From Takakia lepidozioides (lineage: Eukaryota; Streptophyta; Takakiopsida; Takakiales; Takakiaceae), in the NCBI GenBank assembly GCA_030704615.1, contig CM060732.1, forward strand, positions 69,051,053 through 69,115,052: a DNA stretch of 64,000 bases. Direction: 5' to 3'. The number at the start of each line of letters is the position of its first letter. Position 1 is the stretch's first letter. Positions 46,888 through 61,929 of the stretch are shown here, piece by piece. The notes below the pieces were generated by a model, which saw nothing but the letters and a program-made list of their open reading frames with translations, did not search any database and was not told the DNA's origin. The position numbers and the translations under genes are program-made.

Positions 46888-47480
46888 ACATTCTTCACAT
46901 CTGAATCCACTCAATAGCAGTCATGAATTACTTGGTGACACCCTTCCCAAAGCTGTCCTGCCCTGTCCTGTGAAAGGCTGCACGCACACATCACATCCAT
47001 CAACATCACACTTCTAGACAGGGCAGCTCTTCGAGCTTAGCACAAAACTTCTGATAGCCAAAGTACTTGGACTACAATTGTAAAGGGTGAGCAACCCTAG
47101 CCAAAAATTCACATTGTACGATGACATAGGAGGGGAAATGGATGGTGAATGGTGGAAGCACATCCAGAGATGCTCCATTGAATAGTCAGCCTGCTCCCCT
47201 TATCATATTGTTGGGAAGCGTAGTAAGCATCCTGCGTCAATGCATGAGACAATGATGGTGGTCATGCAAGCATCCTTCCTCCTCACACTTACCAGCCTTC
47301 TCAAAAGTCGAACAACTCCACAAATTGCAAGTCTGCTTCAATCTTATCAAATTTTTGTTGGAAGCTAGCGAAGAACATACAGTAAGCAAAAGGAGTCAGA
47401 GGTTGCTTTCAATCTCCTACATATAAACATACAAAATGATGCAGTCAGTGGATCCTGCTAGTAACGCGTCCTCCAGCTAA
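46888..47480 (-). repeat. Dispersed repeat, copy 3 (inverted)
   Basis: Reverse complement matches copies at 14.0-14.7 and 54.2-54.9 kb. Shared blocks include cttggtgacacccttcccaa, and gggaaatggatggtgaatg, which is also inverted in the copy at 54.6 kb. Confidence 0.65.
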
Positions 47481-47489
47481 TCCCACACT

Positions 47490-48178
47490 TGCATTATTTG
47501 TCAGCTCCAGTGAACACCAAATTAACACTCCACTAATGGGCATCTGGAATACTTGCCTTCAACAAAATATCCGGAGTTTGATGTCCAAAAAAATAATCAG
47601 TGCACCACGGGGACAGTACAGGTAGTATGACAAAATGAAAGAGACCAGTAGGAGCCTAAGTACTAGACATGTCTATGGTCACAAAAGGTTTGATGTGTAC
47701 AGAGTATGGCCTGAGATCACATACAGTTTGGGAAAGAAATCAGGGGATAGCAAATGATGATCCACGCATACATGTCTTCGCAGATTATGTGAAGATGATC
47801 CTCTGCCTGGTCCGGTACCCTGCCTGTGCAGGAAATGTAAGAACTCGCTCTCTGCCTCGGTATTTGTTCGAGATGTAACTGTGCAGTCCAATGACAGCCA
47901 CGTGTCAAGCAGGTGGCAAAATTAGGAGCTAAAGCAGCAGTGCAATTAGTTTTGCTGGCATTATCTGGACCAGCTTGTGACCAGATCGTTGGGTGTGCAT
48001 GAGCATATCACAATTTCAAGGCTTGGTTTTCCACCTCCTCGTGGGTCGACACCACAATTGGCTCTTGGAGTTGATATGCCACTGACGAAACACCCTGAAC
48101 AGTATGTCATGACCAACAGTCCCAGAGAACGGTGAATGCACCATGCAAGAAGACACTGAAACTTACCAGAATTGATGT
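47490..48178. other. 3' flank of the PDF-PPR gene
   Basis: No further gene recognised; probably includes the 3' UTR. Confidence 0.4.
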
Positions 48179-51100
48179 TCACCAATACTCCCCACAAGAA
48201 CAAGCCCCATGTTCGAAGTGGTGAAAGCGGTTTGCATCCCGTACAATAATAGCTCGCCCAACAATCTTTGAGATGAACTTGGTGGCTGTGTGGCAGTCAC
48301 CACACACCCGAAGGTTCTTCACAACCCGGAGAGGTGTTCCAGGGGCTGTGCTGATGAGCCCAAAAGCAATGGCCAGCTTCTCACTATGTTGGCCAAGAGA
48401 AAATTCCTTTCTTTCCTCCTCCACATCATGCAATACAAAGCGCGTGTCAGGCATGTACCCTGCCTCCTTCATCTGTCCGGACAATCTTCTCAGTTCAGCA
48501 TGGATTTCCTCAATTTGTGGATGCGATTTGTCACCTACAACGAAGGTGTGCACCCCTTTGCCAACCTCAATGCAGGAGTGACCTGGCTCCTTTCTGACAC
48601 CTCTGACCTTCATCATTTTTCTTACCTTTGCTGTATCCTCCCACCTGCCAGCTGCGGCATAGATGTTTGATAGCAACACATAAGTTGCAGCATCCTGTTG
48701 ATCCACCTTGAGAATAGATCTTGCCACACGTTCTGCCACCTCCACATTCCCATGAATTCTGCAGGCACCAAGTAAGGCCCTCCACACAAGAACATCGGGT
48801 TTGATTGGCATCTTGTCAATGAAGTCCTCTGCCTCATCCAATTGCCCCGCACGTCCAAGAAGGTCCACCATACAGCTGAAGTGCTCCACTGTCGGAGTAT
48901 GATGTTGATTCAAGGAATGAAAGTAGTGTCTGCCTTCATCCACAAGACCAACATGGCTACACACAGAGAGAGCACATATAAAGGTGACACTGTCTGGCTT
49001 CAAGCCCTTCTTTTTCATTCCTTCAAACAGTTGCAGGGCCTCCCTATGACGACCATGCTGGGCATATCCTGCGATCATCGCATTCCATGATACCACATCT
49101 TGTTCAGCCATATTGTCAAACACTCCCTTTGCATCCTCCATGCTCCCGCATTTGGCATACATGTCCACGAGGGCAGTGTCCAGAATGATATCTGATACAA
49201 TTCCAGCTTTCATGATGTCAGCATGGACCCCTTTGCCCTTTTCCAGGGCTGCCAGCTTGGCACATGCATTGCAAATGCAAACGAACGTGACCTGGTTGGG
49301 CTTGACCCCTTCCTGCATCATTTGCTCATAGGTCTCCAAAGCCTCCATCCCACACCCATTTTGGGTATATCCTGCAATCATCACACTCCATGACACCACA
49401 TTTCGTTCTGCCATATTACTGAACACTCCCTTTGCATCCTCCATACTCCCACATTTGGCATACATGTCCATGAGGGTAGTGTCTAAGATGATGTTTGACT
49501 CAATTCCAGCTCTCATGATGTCAGCATGGACATTTCTGCCCATTTCCAGGATTACCAGGTCAGCACACGCATTGCAAACAGAAACGAATGTGACCTGGTT
49601 CGGCTTCACCCCTTGTGAGATCATTTGCTCGTAGGTCTCCAAAGCTTCCATCCCGCACCCATGCTGGACATATCCTGCGATCATCACACTCCATGACACC
49701 ACATTTTTTTCAGCCATATTGTCAAACACCCCCTTTGCATCCTCCATGCTCCCGCATTTCGCATACATGTCCACGAGCGTCGTGTCCAAAGTGATATTTG
49801 GCACAATTCCGGCTTTCATGATGTCAGCATGGACCTCTTTGCCTTTTTCAAGAGCTGCCAGGCTGGCACAAGCACAGCAAACACAAACAAATGTGACCAG
49901 GTCGGGCTTTACCCCTTCCCGCATCATCTGCTCATAGGTCTCCAAAGCCTCCATCCCACATCCCTGCTGGGTATATCCCGCAATCATCACACTCCATGAC
50001 ACCACATCTCTTTCAGCCATATTGTCAAACACCCTCTTTGCATCCTTCATGCTCCCGCATTTGGCATACATGTCCACAAGGGCAGTCTCCAAATTGATAG
50101 TTGGCACAATTCCAGCTCTCATGATGTCGGCATGGACCTCTTTACCTTTTTCCAGGGCCGCTAGGCTGGTGCACACACTGCAGACGCAAATGAAAGTGAC
50201 CTGGTCGGGCTTCACGTGTTCCCGCGTCATGTGCTCATAGGTCTCCAAAGCATCCATCCCACGCCCATGCTGGGCATATCCTGCAATCATCACACTCCAT
50301 GACACCACATCTCTTTCAGCCATATTGTCAAACACTCCCTTTGCATCCTCCATGCTCCCGCATTTGGCATACATGTTCACAAGGGCAGTGCCCAGAATTA
50401 CATCTGGTACAATTCTGGCTTTTATGATGCCGACATGGACATCTTTGCCCTTTTTCAAGGCTGCCAGCTTGGCACACGCATTGCATACACAAACAAATGT
50501 GACCTGGTCAGGCTTCACCCCTTCCTGCGTCATTTGCTCATAGGCCTCCAAAGCCTCTACTCCATACCCATGCTTGGCATATCCTGCAATCATTGCATTC
50601 CATGTCACAACATTTCGTTCAGGCATGTTGTTGAACACTCCCTTTGCATCACTGATGCTACCACATTTTGCATACATGTCCACAAGGGCAGTGTCCAGAA
50701 TGACATTTGGTACAATTCCAGCTTTTATGATGTCAGCATGGACCTCCTTTCCTTTCTCAAGGGCTGCCAGGCTGGCACACGCCTTGAGAACACAAGTGAA
50801 TGTAACCTGGTCTGGCATTACCCGTTCCTGTATCATCTGATCATAGGTCTCAAGGGCATTCCCACCACGTCCATGCTTGGTATATCCTGCCATCATTATA
50901 GTCCAAGAAAACATATTTCGTTTAGGCATTTTGTGAAACACTTGGTGAGCATCCATGATGCTCCCACACTTGACATACATGTTGACAAGGGTGTTGTGTA
51001 GAAACACATTTGGCTTCAATCCACTTTGGATAATGTGGTCGTGCACTTGCTTTCCCACTGCTAGGCGTTTTATCTTGATGCATTTTTGCAAGAGACAGAC

Positions 51101-52781
51101 ATAAGTATCGTTGTCTGCCAGAATGCCTTCTTGGTTCAAAATGTACAGAGCCTCTTTCAGTTGTCCTGCCTCACATAGTGTCCTCACATGCCCACAAGTG
51201 CTGGAAGAGATCTTGTGGACTACCTCTCCTGGTCCTCTTTCAGCAGCAGAGGTTGTGGTCGAGGTGCCTGAGTCTATTAAATGTGCTGTTGATGCTTCCA
51301 GTTGGCCATCTACCCATGCAGGTTTCTTGTAGCTATCAATCCACAGTGCCTCATTGGTACTCTTGTGCTTGAAATCTGGACCTCTCGGATGGATCTGCAC
51401 CCACAATCCATCCTTGTCTTGAAAATAATACTGCATAGATCCACCCCCTTTCTGCTATGAGCTGTCAATGACAACCCAAAATTCACTGAGAAACACCCTC
51501 CCCCTACATACCAGACACTATTGAAAATTGCCAACAAGACTTCAAAAAAGTGTCTTAGGTCGAAAGGGAGGATGACAATATGTGAGAAAGTCTTTTGATG
51601 CATATTGTTGTCTGCTTCTGCTTCTGTTGTAACATACAAACCATTCACCTTCCTCCCTCGATTGTCCACCCATTGACTGGGGTTTGAAAAATATTGCTTC
51701 CAAAGTTTCTCCTCATGTCTAGTTTCAGTTTTTGGATTTTTTCCTGCAACCCGATTGGCAGTAACTTGTCAAAAACAATTGGAACCACCACGGATCCGCC
51801 TGCTGAGCCAACTTAAAAAACCCATGATGAAAAAGGGGGGGTGAATCTGACAAGTAGACAAAAGAAACTTCAATGTGTTGCAGAAGAACTCACCAAATTG
51901 TTCTTGGCCCTCTGTCATGGCAGCAGCTAGCATTTCTTTCACCCAAGAAGGATTCAACCAGCCCTCAATCCAAAGGACCTCTTGTGTGCACTGCTTGTGT
52001 CTGTAGTCTGGTGATCTTGGACTGAACTGTGAAAACCACCAGGGTGCGACCAAGCAGCCAAAGTTTAAACACAGCATCCTAAGGCCAAGCCACCATGAAC
52101 TCTTCAAAGTACCTTACAAATTCCAAGGAAAAAATGTTCAACATACTACTTTCAGGCCGTGCTCAAGAAGGACAGCATACAATACTCACAGTAAGAGCCG
52201 CTCTTGCACAACAAACAGAGAATCTAACTCAGCTCAACAACTAGGGGTACAATCGTCCACAAAATGTTATCATACCAGAGTCAGTCACATCCTCCATAAA
52301 GAAACCACACCTTATTGACGTTATAGTCCCACCATTGTGACGGATCTCTACAAAACTCCTGCCACCGCTTTTCCATGGTCCAGCCTTGACCTACTGCCAG
52401 ACATACCAAAAGCTTTCTATGACCATTTTGTGTGCTTTCTTCGCCTAAATCAGATTAGTTTCTGCGGGATGGATCAAAGGAAAATTCCAAGGAGCCTATG
52501 GTGCATACAAGCACAGAATAACAACCGCAAAGTGTTTCTCGTTATTCGTTACTACCTTTCATTGATATTCCTGAAGGCTTGGGAGGCGCCATAGCCACCA
52601 CTTGCATGGGAGTCCATCCTTGGCGCATTGCCAAGGAAGAAGCCGCTTTCAGCTCCACAGCCCAGCCCCTCAATCTGCTGCATGCTATGAGGCATCTCTG
52701 ATGATGACCGAAACGAGAAGACAAGGCTTTGGATATGGAGTTTGCATGCACCCTCGGGAGACCGTCGGAGCACGCTGCCAT
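48179..52781 (-). CDS. PDF-motif / PPR-DYW fusion protein, probably organellar RNA editing factor
   Basis: Five exons: 52781-52556, 52393-52311, 52026-51894, 51743-51649, 51394-48179. The junction phases (1,0,1,0) fit exactly, giving 1250 residues. The N-terminus (MAACSDGLPRVHANSISK) is Ser/Arg-rich like a targeting peptide. Two PDF motifs of the organellar ssDNA-binding OSB family follow, each split by an intron at the same place: KRWQEFCRDPSQWWDYNVNK with SPRSPDYRHKQCTQEVLW, and LWKQYFSNPSQWVDNRGRK with HPRGPDFKHKSTNEALW. No OB-fold SSB domain is visible. About 25 PLS-type PPR repeats follow, many as near-identical 101-residue triplets, then E/E+ and a DYW deaminase with HSEKLAIAFG, CGDCH and CSCGEYW. 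All zinc and catalytic positions are present; the final tripeptide is EYW. DYW proteins edit C to U in organelle RNA. The PPR and second PDF half share one exon, so the fusion does not depend on splice prediction. Confidence 0.88.
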
Positions 52782-52789
52782 CCCGATAT

Positions 52790-54185
52790 CAATAAAGAAG
52801 GATCGCAATATCTTCCTGTCTTCGTGCCCACACAAGATTACTTCGGTCTGTAGCGCGCGTTTGGTGATGTATTTTGCATTGAGTTCGCGGAAAACCGGCC
52901 TTCTTTCTTGCCAGAGTAGCTCGTGCTGTGTGTCGGGGGTTGATCACTGGTAGCAGGCAGCATACTGAAAGAATGCGGGCCTTCAGAATAGGTGATTTGA
53001 AGCCCGTGTCAGAAAGATGGGTGTGAGACAAAAGTGGAACAGAAGATGGTGATCCAGGGAATGCTGAAGTCTAGACGTCTAGACTCCATGACTTCTACAG
53101 CGGTTGCACCTTATAGTTAGACATACCAAAAATCTTTACATGGTTTGTGGAGAAGCGAGAGTGGAGCATTCCTGCTGGGTGGAAATCATTCAAGGGCCAC
53201 AAAAAATGTAGAGCCAGAATGAACTGATCGCATGGAGACGCTTGGAGGTAAATATAGAGATGCTGATCAGTGAGGACAGGGATGTGGCAGGCTATGTTTC
53301 CATTAGCAGAGCCAGGAGGAAGCAATTTCCTTTCAGCCTTATCTTACATATGGAGATGTTCCATCGAGCGAAGGGCGTGCAGCGAGTATCAGAAGGAGTA
53401 GAAATGTTGAAGCCAAGTCACAATGGTTGCGAATTGGATATGAAGTTAACAGAAATGGAAGGAACACGGAAGCAGATAGTTGTGCCTTGGCAAGTGGCAT
53501 ATAGGGGAAAACTCGAGGCACAAATACGATGCTTTCGTCCACGAGATATGCTGGAGAGCTGTCGACCTCTTCTTCCTCTACAAACAATTGGGAGGATCTG
53601 TTAGCAAGGGATCAATACATAGTGGAGCTTGGATTGAATATACGACTAGTAGAGGCTACCCAGGTGATGGGCAGTGCACGGTGGGCCAAGAAAATACCTC
53701 TCAGTCCCTTCACAGGGTCGCCAAGCATATGGAGAGGACGTCAATGTCCAAGAGCGAGAGGCTTATGTTCGCAAGAAAAAAGGATATGGTGCAGCTCGTC
53801 AGTGCAGCTATGCTGGCTTATGGACAAGGATGAGCTTTACCTCATCCATGTTCTTCTTGCATCATATGCAAATAGAGAGATTGAGATGAGAAACCTATAA
53901 GAGAGACTCAAATTCCAGAAGTTGGTTGGTGTGGCTTTGTTCTATAAAAATGTTACTCATTGGCATATGATCACAGTGGCATTGGTTTGTGCCATCCATC
54001 AGAAAATTGCAAACTCAGACGTACTTGATACAGCTGTGAAAACATATCCTTGGATTGAAAACATATTTGCAGTGTGATGTAGCAAGCCCCCCAACAGGCA
54101 GTGAGGGCTGCCCACAGCTGAGCAAAAGAAGGGCGGGCACAGCATTTGACAATGCCATGTGGGCAAGCTGCTGTCGACTGAAGCA
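52790..54185. other. Upstream region of the PDF-PPR gene, no gene recognised
   Basis: Would contain the promoter of the PDF-PPR gene. Open frames of about 120 codons on the plus strand (53242-53900) overlap in different frames and show no domain. Confidence 0.4.
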
Positions 54186-54189
54186 TTGA

Positions 54190-54855
54190 ACAAATCATGC
54201 TGTGTAGACTCCTTAGTGCAGTTGGCCAATGTACTCATTTCTACACTCTCCTGCATCTCTTGAAGTCAGTTCCAGGCATTACCGTACTGGCAGGACCCAA
54301 TGACAGCATCATTTAGGAGATTAAAAGCAACCTCTGACTCCTTATGTGTAGGTCAAATGCCAGACAACAACTGTGTTGCTTTTTGCTTTCTGTGTGCTCT
54401 TCCCTAGCTTCCATGGGGAATTTGATGAGATTGAAGCAGACATGCAATGTGTGGAATTGTTCGTCTTTTGAGAAGGCTGGGTAGTGTGAGGAGGAAGAAT
54501 GCCCACATGACCGCCATCATGCCCACATGACCACCACCATGGATACAGGATGCTTACCTTCCTGACAATATGATAAGGGCAGCAGGCTGACTATACAATG
54601 GAGTATCTTGGGATGTGCTTCCAACATTCACCATCCATTTCCCCTCCTATGTCATCCTACAATGTGAGTTTTTGGCTGGCTGCTCCAGTACAGAAGTTTT
54701 GTTTGCAGGTTGAAGTGTCTATACAAGTATGGTGTTGATGGATATGATGTATGTGCAGCCATTCACAGCACAGGATAGCTTTGGGAAGTGTGTCACCAAG
54801 TAAATCATGAATGCTACAGCTTGGCTTCAAATGTGAAGAATGTGGATGAAGAAAA
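54190..54855 (+). repeat. Dispersed repeat, copy 2
   Basis: Diverged copy of 14005-14665, sharing cttgaagtcagttccaggca, tcttccctagcttc, cttttgagaaggctg and gggaagtgtgtcaccaagta in the same order. Confidence 0.65.
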
Positions 54856-55228
54856 GTCGAAAGTGTACGTGATTTTAGGTAGCACTAGATTCCAACACGT
54901 GTGGGGACTGCAGTTAGTGACATGCATCCATATTGCACCATTTTAGGCTAAGTTCATGCCCCATGCATTCCACTGCACCAGAGGAAGGATGGAGACGCAC
55001 AGGATAACAAGGTAAGCCCTCCCAAATATTACTTGGAGAAGTGACACACCGCAATCTCAAAGTTGGACTCAAACAACTCTTTACCAACTTATCTACTTAC
55101 TTTGACTGCCTGCCTTGGGAGTACTCACCGGGCCACATAGAGAGTCGAAGACCCTGCTGAGCACAAAGTTTAAAAAACTCCTCAGTGACATGCAGGCAAA
55201 CTCTACCTTCATGCAATTGAATTCTACC

Positions 55229-57000
<1,772 letters not shown>

Positions 57001-57092
57001 GACTCCACTCTGCGGCGCAGCACCACAGCGATGGAGTGCGCGTTGCAAGAGAAGTCTGCTCTTCTTCCTCCGTCTCCTTCACCCTCCGCCCC

Positions 57093-57101
57093 AAACCCTA
57101 A
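57093..57101 (+). promoter_or_regulatory. Telo-box upstream of RPS5
   Basis: AAACCCTAA, a motif common in promoters or leaders of plant ribosomal-protein genes, 93 bp before the RPS5 ATG (gene on the minus strand). Confidence 0.65.
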
Positions 57102-57372
57102 TCTCCTCAAATGTAGGGGTTACTTTTTATTTTTTATTTCCCCTGCCCCTGCCCCTGCCCCCAGTGCGCGATTCAGTGACACATATGCATGGATGAAATG
57201 TGTAATATGAATGGATGAATATGTTATTCAGGTCAACCAACGGGGAGAACCGGCAGCCAGTTACTTGCTAGCCAAGTGGTTTCGAGGAATTTCCCAGTGA
57301 TAACTGAAAGCTGAGGAAATTTACCGAGGAAGTTTACATAGGAAATTTGTAGTTACCACCACTAAGGTAAAG

Positions 57373-57397
57373 TTTTTTTTTTTTTTTTTTTTTTTTT
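57373..57397 (+). repeat. Poly-T tract of about 25 nt
   Basis: Long T run; on the minus strand it reads as poly(A), possibly the tail of a retroposed sequence, but no body was recognised. Confidence 0.8.
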
Positions 57398-57399
57398 CC

Positions 57400-58060
57400 C
57401 CTTAAAGTTACCACTTAGGGCTCTCCAAAATTCCATCAGGACTAACCAAAACGCTTGCTCTAAAATGGTCAATTTGCATCCTAAACAGTGACTTAGCCCT
57501 TAGTACTCTGTTGGATGCTGAAGAGAGATGATCCTTATGTAAACGAAATTCAATGTTGTTGTTTGTTTGCCACCATAGGGGATACTCTGTAAAATGATTT
57601 TTGAATTATTGTAGTGGTGAAGCAGTGTTTTCAGGAGCCTAATCTTGCCTACATGGACCAGTTAAAACATGCCACCTGGAATATAGCCACTTTTCTAACT
57701 CTGTCACCTCGTTATTCTCGCCACATGGGCACCGGGTAGAATTCACTTTGGAAATATGAAAAAAAAACACTGAAGCCTATCCCCAAAAGAAATATTGCAC
57801 TTTGTCATATTTAGAAATGTGTCCCAAGCTTTGTTTGAATGTGATATGGGGAGCCATCATTATGCGACTCATCCGGCTTGAAAAATGTTTATTGGGGCAT
57901 GAGATGATGGTGTGTCAACGTGTCAACCTTTGAATTGTGTTAGAATTTTCAATGAATTCAAAATAGATAATTTTCTAGATAACAAGGGCTTATCATAAAT
58001 TATTTTAGTAAATATTTTGCAATTGAACCATAATCAGTCTTTCTTTCATAAAATTATCTA
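57400..58060. other. Spacer, nothing recognised
   Basis: AT-rich, no coding feature; includes the 3' flank of the hypothetical gene at 58062. Confidence 0.4.
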
Positions 58061-58061
58061 A

Positions 58062-61000
58062 CTAGGAACGAGCACACCAATCGGAGCAGTTATGTGATAT
58101 TTTCATGTGAATAGTAGCTCGTCTAATGGGAAGCAATGTTTTCTTCGTAGACTTCATAGGTTTTTCAGATTTTGTCGTGAACTTCTTGGACTTTCGAACT
58201 TTTCTAGACTTGACCAATTTCCTAGACACTAAAGATGGAAGCTTGGAAGTAGACAACTTACGAGTCGGAGGCCTCCATTTGCGTTGGGGAAAGCGATACG
58301 GCGAGAGAGTTCTTTCTATACTTCTGACTAAGATACCATCACTCTGTAGCCATTTAGGGAGCCTCGTCTTTGACTCCATTAATTCCATTAATAATTTCTC
58401 GGTTGAAATGTTGAGTTTCTCTTTTATGAAATATAAAGCACGATGTATTGCTAAGATATCCATGTTGATCTTCTTGTATGCAAGTAGACGAATGATATCA
58501 CAATACTCTTCCATTTCAAATCTTCCCAATTTCTGCATAACATGGACTTGATCAATGCAATCTCGATGAAAGAACATTTCATCATGATAACTTGTGTCAA
58601 ACACACATAACATACATAAACAAATTGGATGTTACATTATAATAATGTGTGACTATGTTAATGGTTTAGAACTATTTTGCCCACCTTGATCACATGACGG
58701 ATTTCATTGATAATAAACACCTCAGCCTTGGAGGGGCGTCGACCTTGTGAATGCATTAGGTGAATTAAAACCTCAAACCATGGACATTTCACTAAAGCTT
58801 CTCGAAATATGGCCGATTGTTTTGGTCGGGCATCTAGTTTGCACACGGCTCGTAGGCCCTACACATTTACAACATAACCCATTTCTGTAAGTTGATCATA
58901 TAATGTACCATTCTTCATATAAAATAGAATGTTTTTGTAAAGAGTTTTTTTATTGAATAATATTTATTTAAATATAAATATATTGTCATTTAAACGTTGG
59001 TTTTAAAAGTATAAAAATACTAATATTTGGTTTTTAAATTGAAGTTCAAAGGATGTATTTATTTTAGATTTTAATTATTCAAATTTGGCATATATTAGGT
59101 AAAAAATACAATTAATCCATCATAACATTGATTATTTAGTACATAATTGAGTGTTCATCCAGTAAAAAATATATTTATTTCTTGAGAAGTTATATATATA
59201 TATATATTCTGTAATATTTCTTATGTGCAGAAAAAACTGCAATTTATGTGCAATTTATGTGCAAACTCCAATAAATCAATGCAACTTATAAAGTATGATA
59301 TAACAAAACCTTCGTGCGGTTGAAATCTTGTCCATATACATAGCTGCGTGTAGATTTGAGTCCAACAATGCTCGTAAAAAGCTTCAAATTCAAATCTGCT
59401 TGCAATGTAGCAAACCGAGTTCCTTTGTCTAACATGTCACGTAGTTGATTCAAACTCAAGTCTGTGCAAGCTTCTGGAGGCAAGTTGTCAATCACCTTTT
59501 TCTTTGGGTCGTTTGTAGACGATCGCGCTGTGCTACAACAATACTGATGGATTTGGAAAATCAAGACCAATGAATTTTATATTATATCATAAAGAATCCG
59601 ATGACTAGTTTTATATTGAATCTACATAGATTGACATTTTAGATTTCCTCAAGCGCTATAAATTAGGAAATAGACTAATAAACAAACCATAACTTCCCTG
59701 CACCCCAATGGAAGAAAAAATAAAAATAAAAAATGTATATATTTCAAAATGATATTCTTCATGTTTCATTAAAATCTTCTTAGCTCTAGAAAAGATAATA
59801 CAATTAATAATAATATTTATTTTATTTTTATTTTTTTAAATACGATTGGAAGAGATAGTTGGAAATAAATTACCTAGCTGAGCGCAATCGCTTCGCTTCG
59901 TCATGGTAGAGGGAGAGAATGGTTGCATTCTTTGCAAGTTGTTTTGGTCTATCAAATGCAAGATTGTTGCTAAGTGGAAGAGGAGGAATGTATGGTGTAA
60001 ATGATGGCTTCACAATGCTTGACCGTGGATATGATATTGTCTTGCGTCGATTTTGTTCTAGTGGCATGCCACTCAAGAAATATCCTCCTAGTCTGCATTT
60101 TAAATAATATGTGCATTAGATGACATCCAATTTACGACTTCGGGGTAGCCAAAATTCAGGTTTAAATTAGTACATGACCACAATACAAGATATAATTAAT
60201 TTATGATGATTCGCATGATTGATATTAAAAAAAGTGTATATAAGGCATCCCAAATCTGCAAAGGTATTAGACCATATCATGAGCTCTCACCGACAATTGA
60301 CGTAGCGTTGTTGTGATTTATATAACTCATCATTGAGCATGTCAAAGCCATTGATAGCCGGTGCAAATCGTGGTGAAAAATATGGACCACACCAACGTTC
60401 ACCATTCCAAAATCCACCTTTAAGCCGCAAAGGCAATGCTATGCTATGCCCTTCGGGCTCTTCATCTTTATCAGGAGCATGCTCCTCCTCTACCATCCCT
60501 CCTTTGAAAAACTGATATGTTTTTGGAAGCAATGGTCTATCTCTTTTTAGGTCTGGAATGCCTGGACACCTCAAAACAGAAGTTTTATACTCCACAGTTA
60601 AAATGAACTGGAAAATAAAATAAATGAGAAGAATGTAGGTGATCTTATCTTTACATAATGGGAGAAGCCAATGAAATCACCACATTGTATGACTGATTCA
60701 CCGGTCTATTCCAGCCATATATCTTGTGAAAGTAGATTGCAAATTAAGAGAATCGGGTATGTAGAGTCTCATCAATATGCAAAGATAGTACATTGAAACT
60801 AGTACCAAAGAGTTTTTTTTAAATATTGTTTGTGGAAGTAAATATACCAAGAGGTTTATATGGAAGAAGGTGGGGAGGACGTGAAAGGCCTGCACCCTCG
60901 TTGAGACCATGTTGCAATTGCTCCATGCAACCTTCTTGAGACCAAGGATCTATCTCATTGGCCTTTATTGTTTCCCACTCAACCACTTTTTGTCCCATCT

Positions 61001-61288
61001 CTTCTACCTCTGAGCTTGTTGGTGCCACTTCCGAGCACAACATCTCTTCTACCTCTGAGCTTGTTGTTGCCACTTCCGAGCTCAATGAAACATTGTTGCT
61101 ATCATCCGTAAAACCACCTACACACAAGTTGAAAAATATGTACGACATGTAAGTTTTATTTATAATTTGAATGACTGTATTCAACATTAGAATTACAGAA
61201 TTTTATTTATTCAATTATATATATATATGGATGGCCCACCCCTAAGAAGGGGCAGTAGCTGTAAGGTGAAATGGGTCTTATTTACAGC

Positions 61289-61324
<36 letters not shown>

Positions 61325-61918
61325 AAGCCGGGGCCTATTTATTGGGCAAACCACACACAACATGTTGATGCTTGTGTAAAGGGATTTCTAGAGGATGTCT
61401 GGAAAACCCGGACCATTGTTTATTCCAAGGTAAGTCTTACTACCGGCATCAGCCACAACATCTTATGAGTACATTCTCTATAAAGTCCATAAACATAAGT
61501 ATCATTGGTGGATGATCATCACTTCAAATATTATTAAAAGACCCTTGTCCCATTTTATAAAAAAACGTACTACAAGTCTAATTAAGCTTTTATCTAAAAA
61601 TCAAATTACTTTATCTATTAACAATCCCAAATCATGACTACAATTGCAAGTATTCAGATACACATTTGATTTAAACCCTCCAAATTGAATTCAAATGTGT
61701 GTCTCACTTTGGATCTCATGATTTGTGTTGCATGTGGATGTGTCTGACACAACTTCAAAATATTGTTCTTCAAAATCACTTGTGTCGGTTTTTGAATTAA
61801 TTGCATCAATGTGACAACCACCAATCACACTTTCCCTCGGCTTTCCATTGCTTGCAACTTGGTCAACCAACTCAACTAACTCATCCATATTGCTTTGTTG
61901 ATAGTCGGTGTTGGACAA
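58062..61918 (-). CDS. Hypothetical seven-exon gene, 612 residues, function unknown
   Basis: Exons 61918-61708, 61117-60848, 60561-60291, 60092-59874, 59532-59310, 58858-58685 and 58532-58062 join with GT-AG sites and consistent phases (1,1,2,2,0,0) into one frame ending at TGA 58062. The chance of this by accident is small. The N-terminus is acidic and Ser/Glu-rich, with a duplicated SSEVEEM block. The middle holds conserved-looking blocks such as GGFWNGERWCGPYFSPRFAP, SFTPYIPPLPLSNNLAFDRP and RDMLDKGTRFATLQADLNLK. The last 60 residues are Lys/Arg/Ser-rich (KSRKVRKSKKFTTKSEK), as in a nuclear or nucleic-acid-binding tail. I do not recognise the family. Introns are AT-rich. The start could lie further upstream. 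Confidence 0.65.
61293..61323 (+). repeat. (TC)n microsatellite
   Basis: About 15 CT dinucleotides upstream of exon B of the hypothetical gene. Confidence 0.95.
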
Positions 61919-61929
61919 TCGAAACTTGA

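Noticed and set aside
49113-50543. Plus-strand frames repeated every 303 bp, resembling a tandem gene family or CRISPR-like array
   Set aside because: They are antisense shadows of the PPR triplet repeats on the minus strand.
51310-51669. An independent 119-codon gene upstream of the PPR frame
   Set aside because: The matching part is the PDF exon 51743-51649; the rest is intron between it and the exon starting at 51394.
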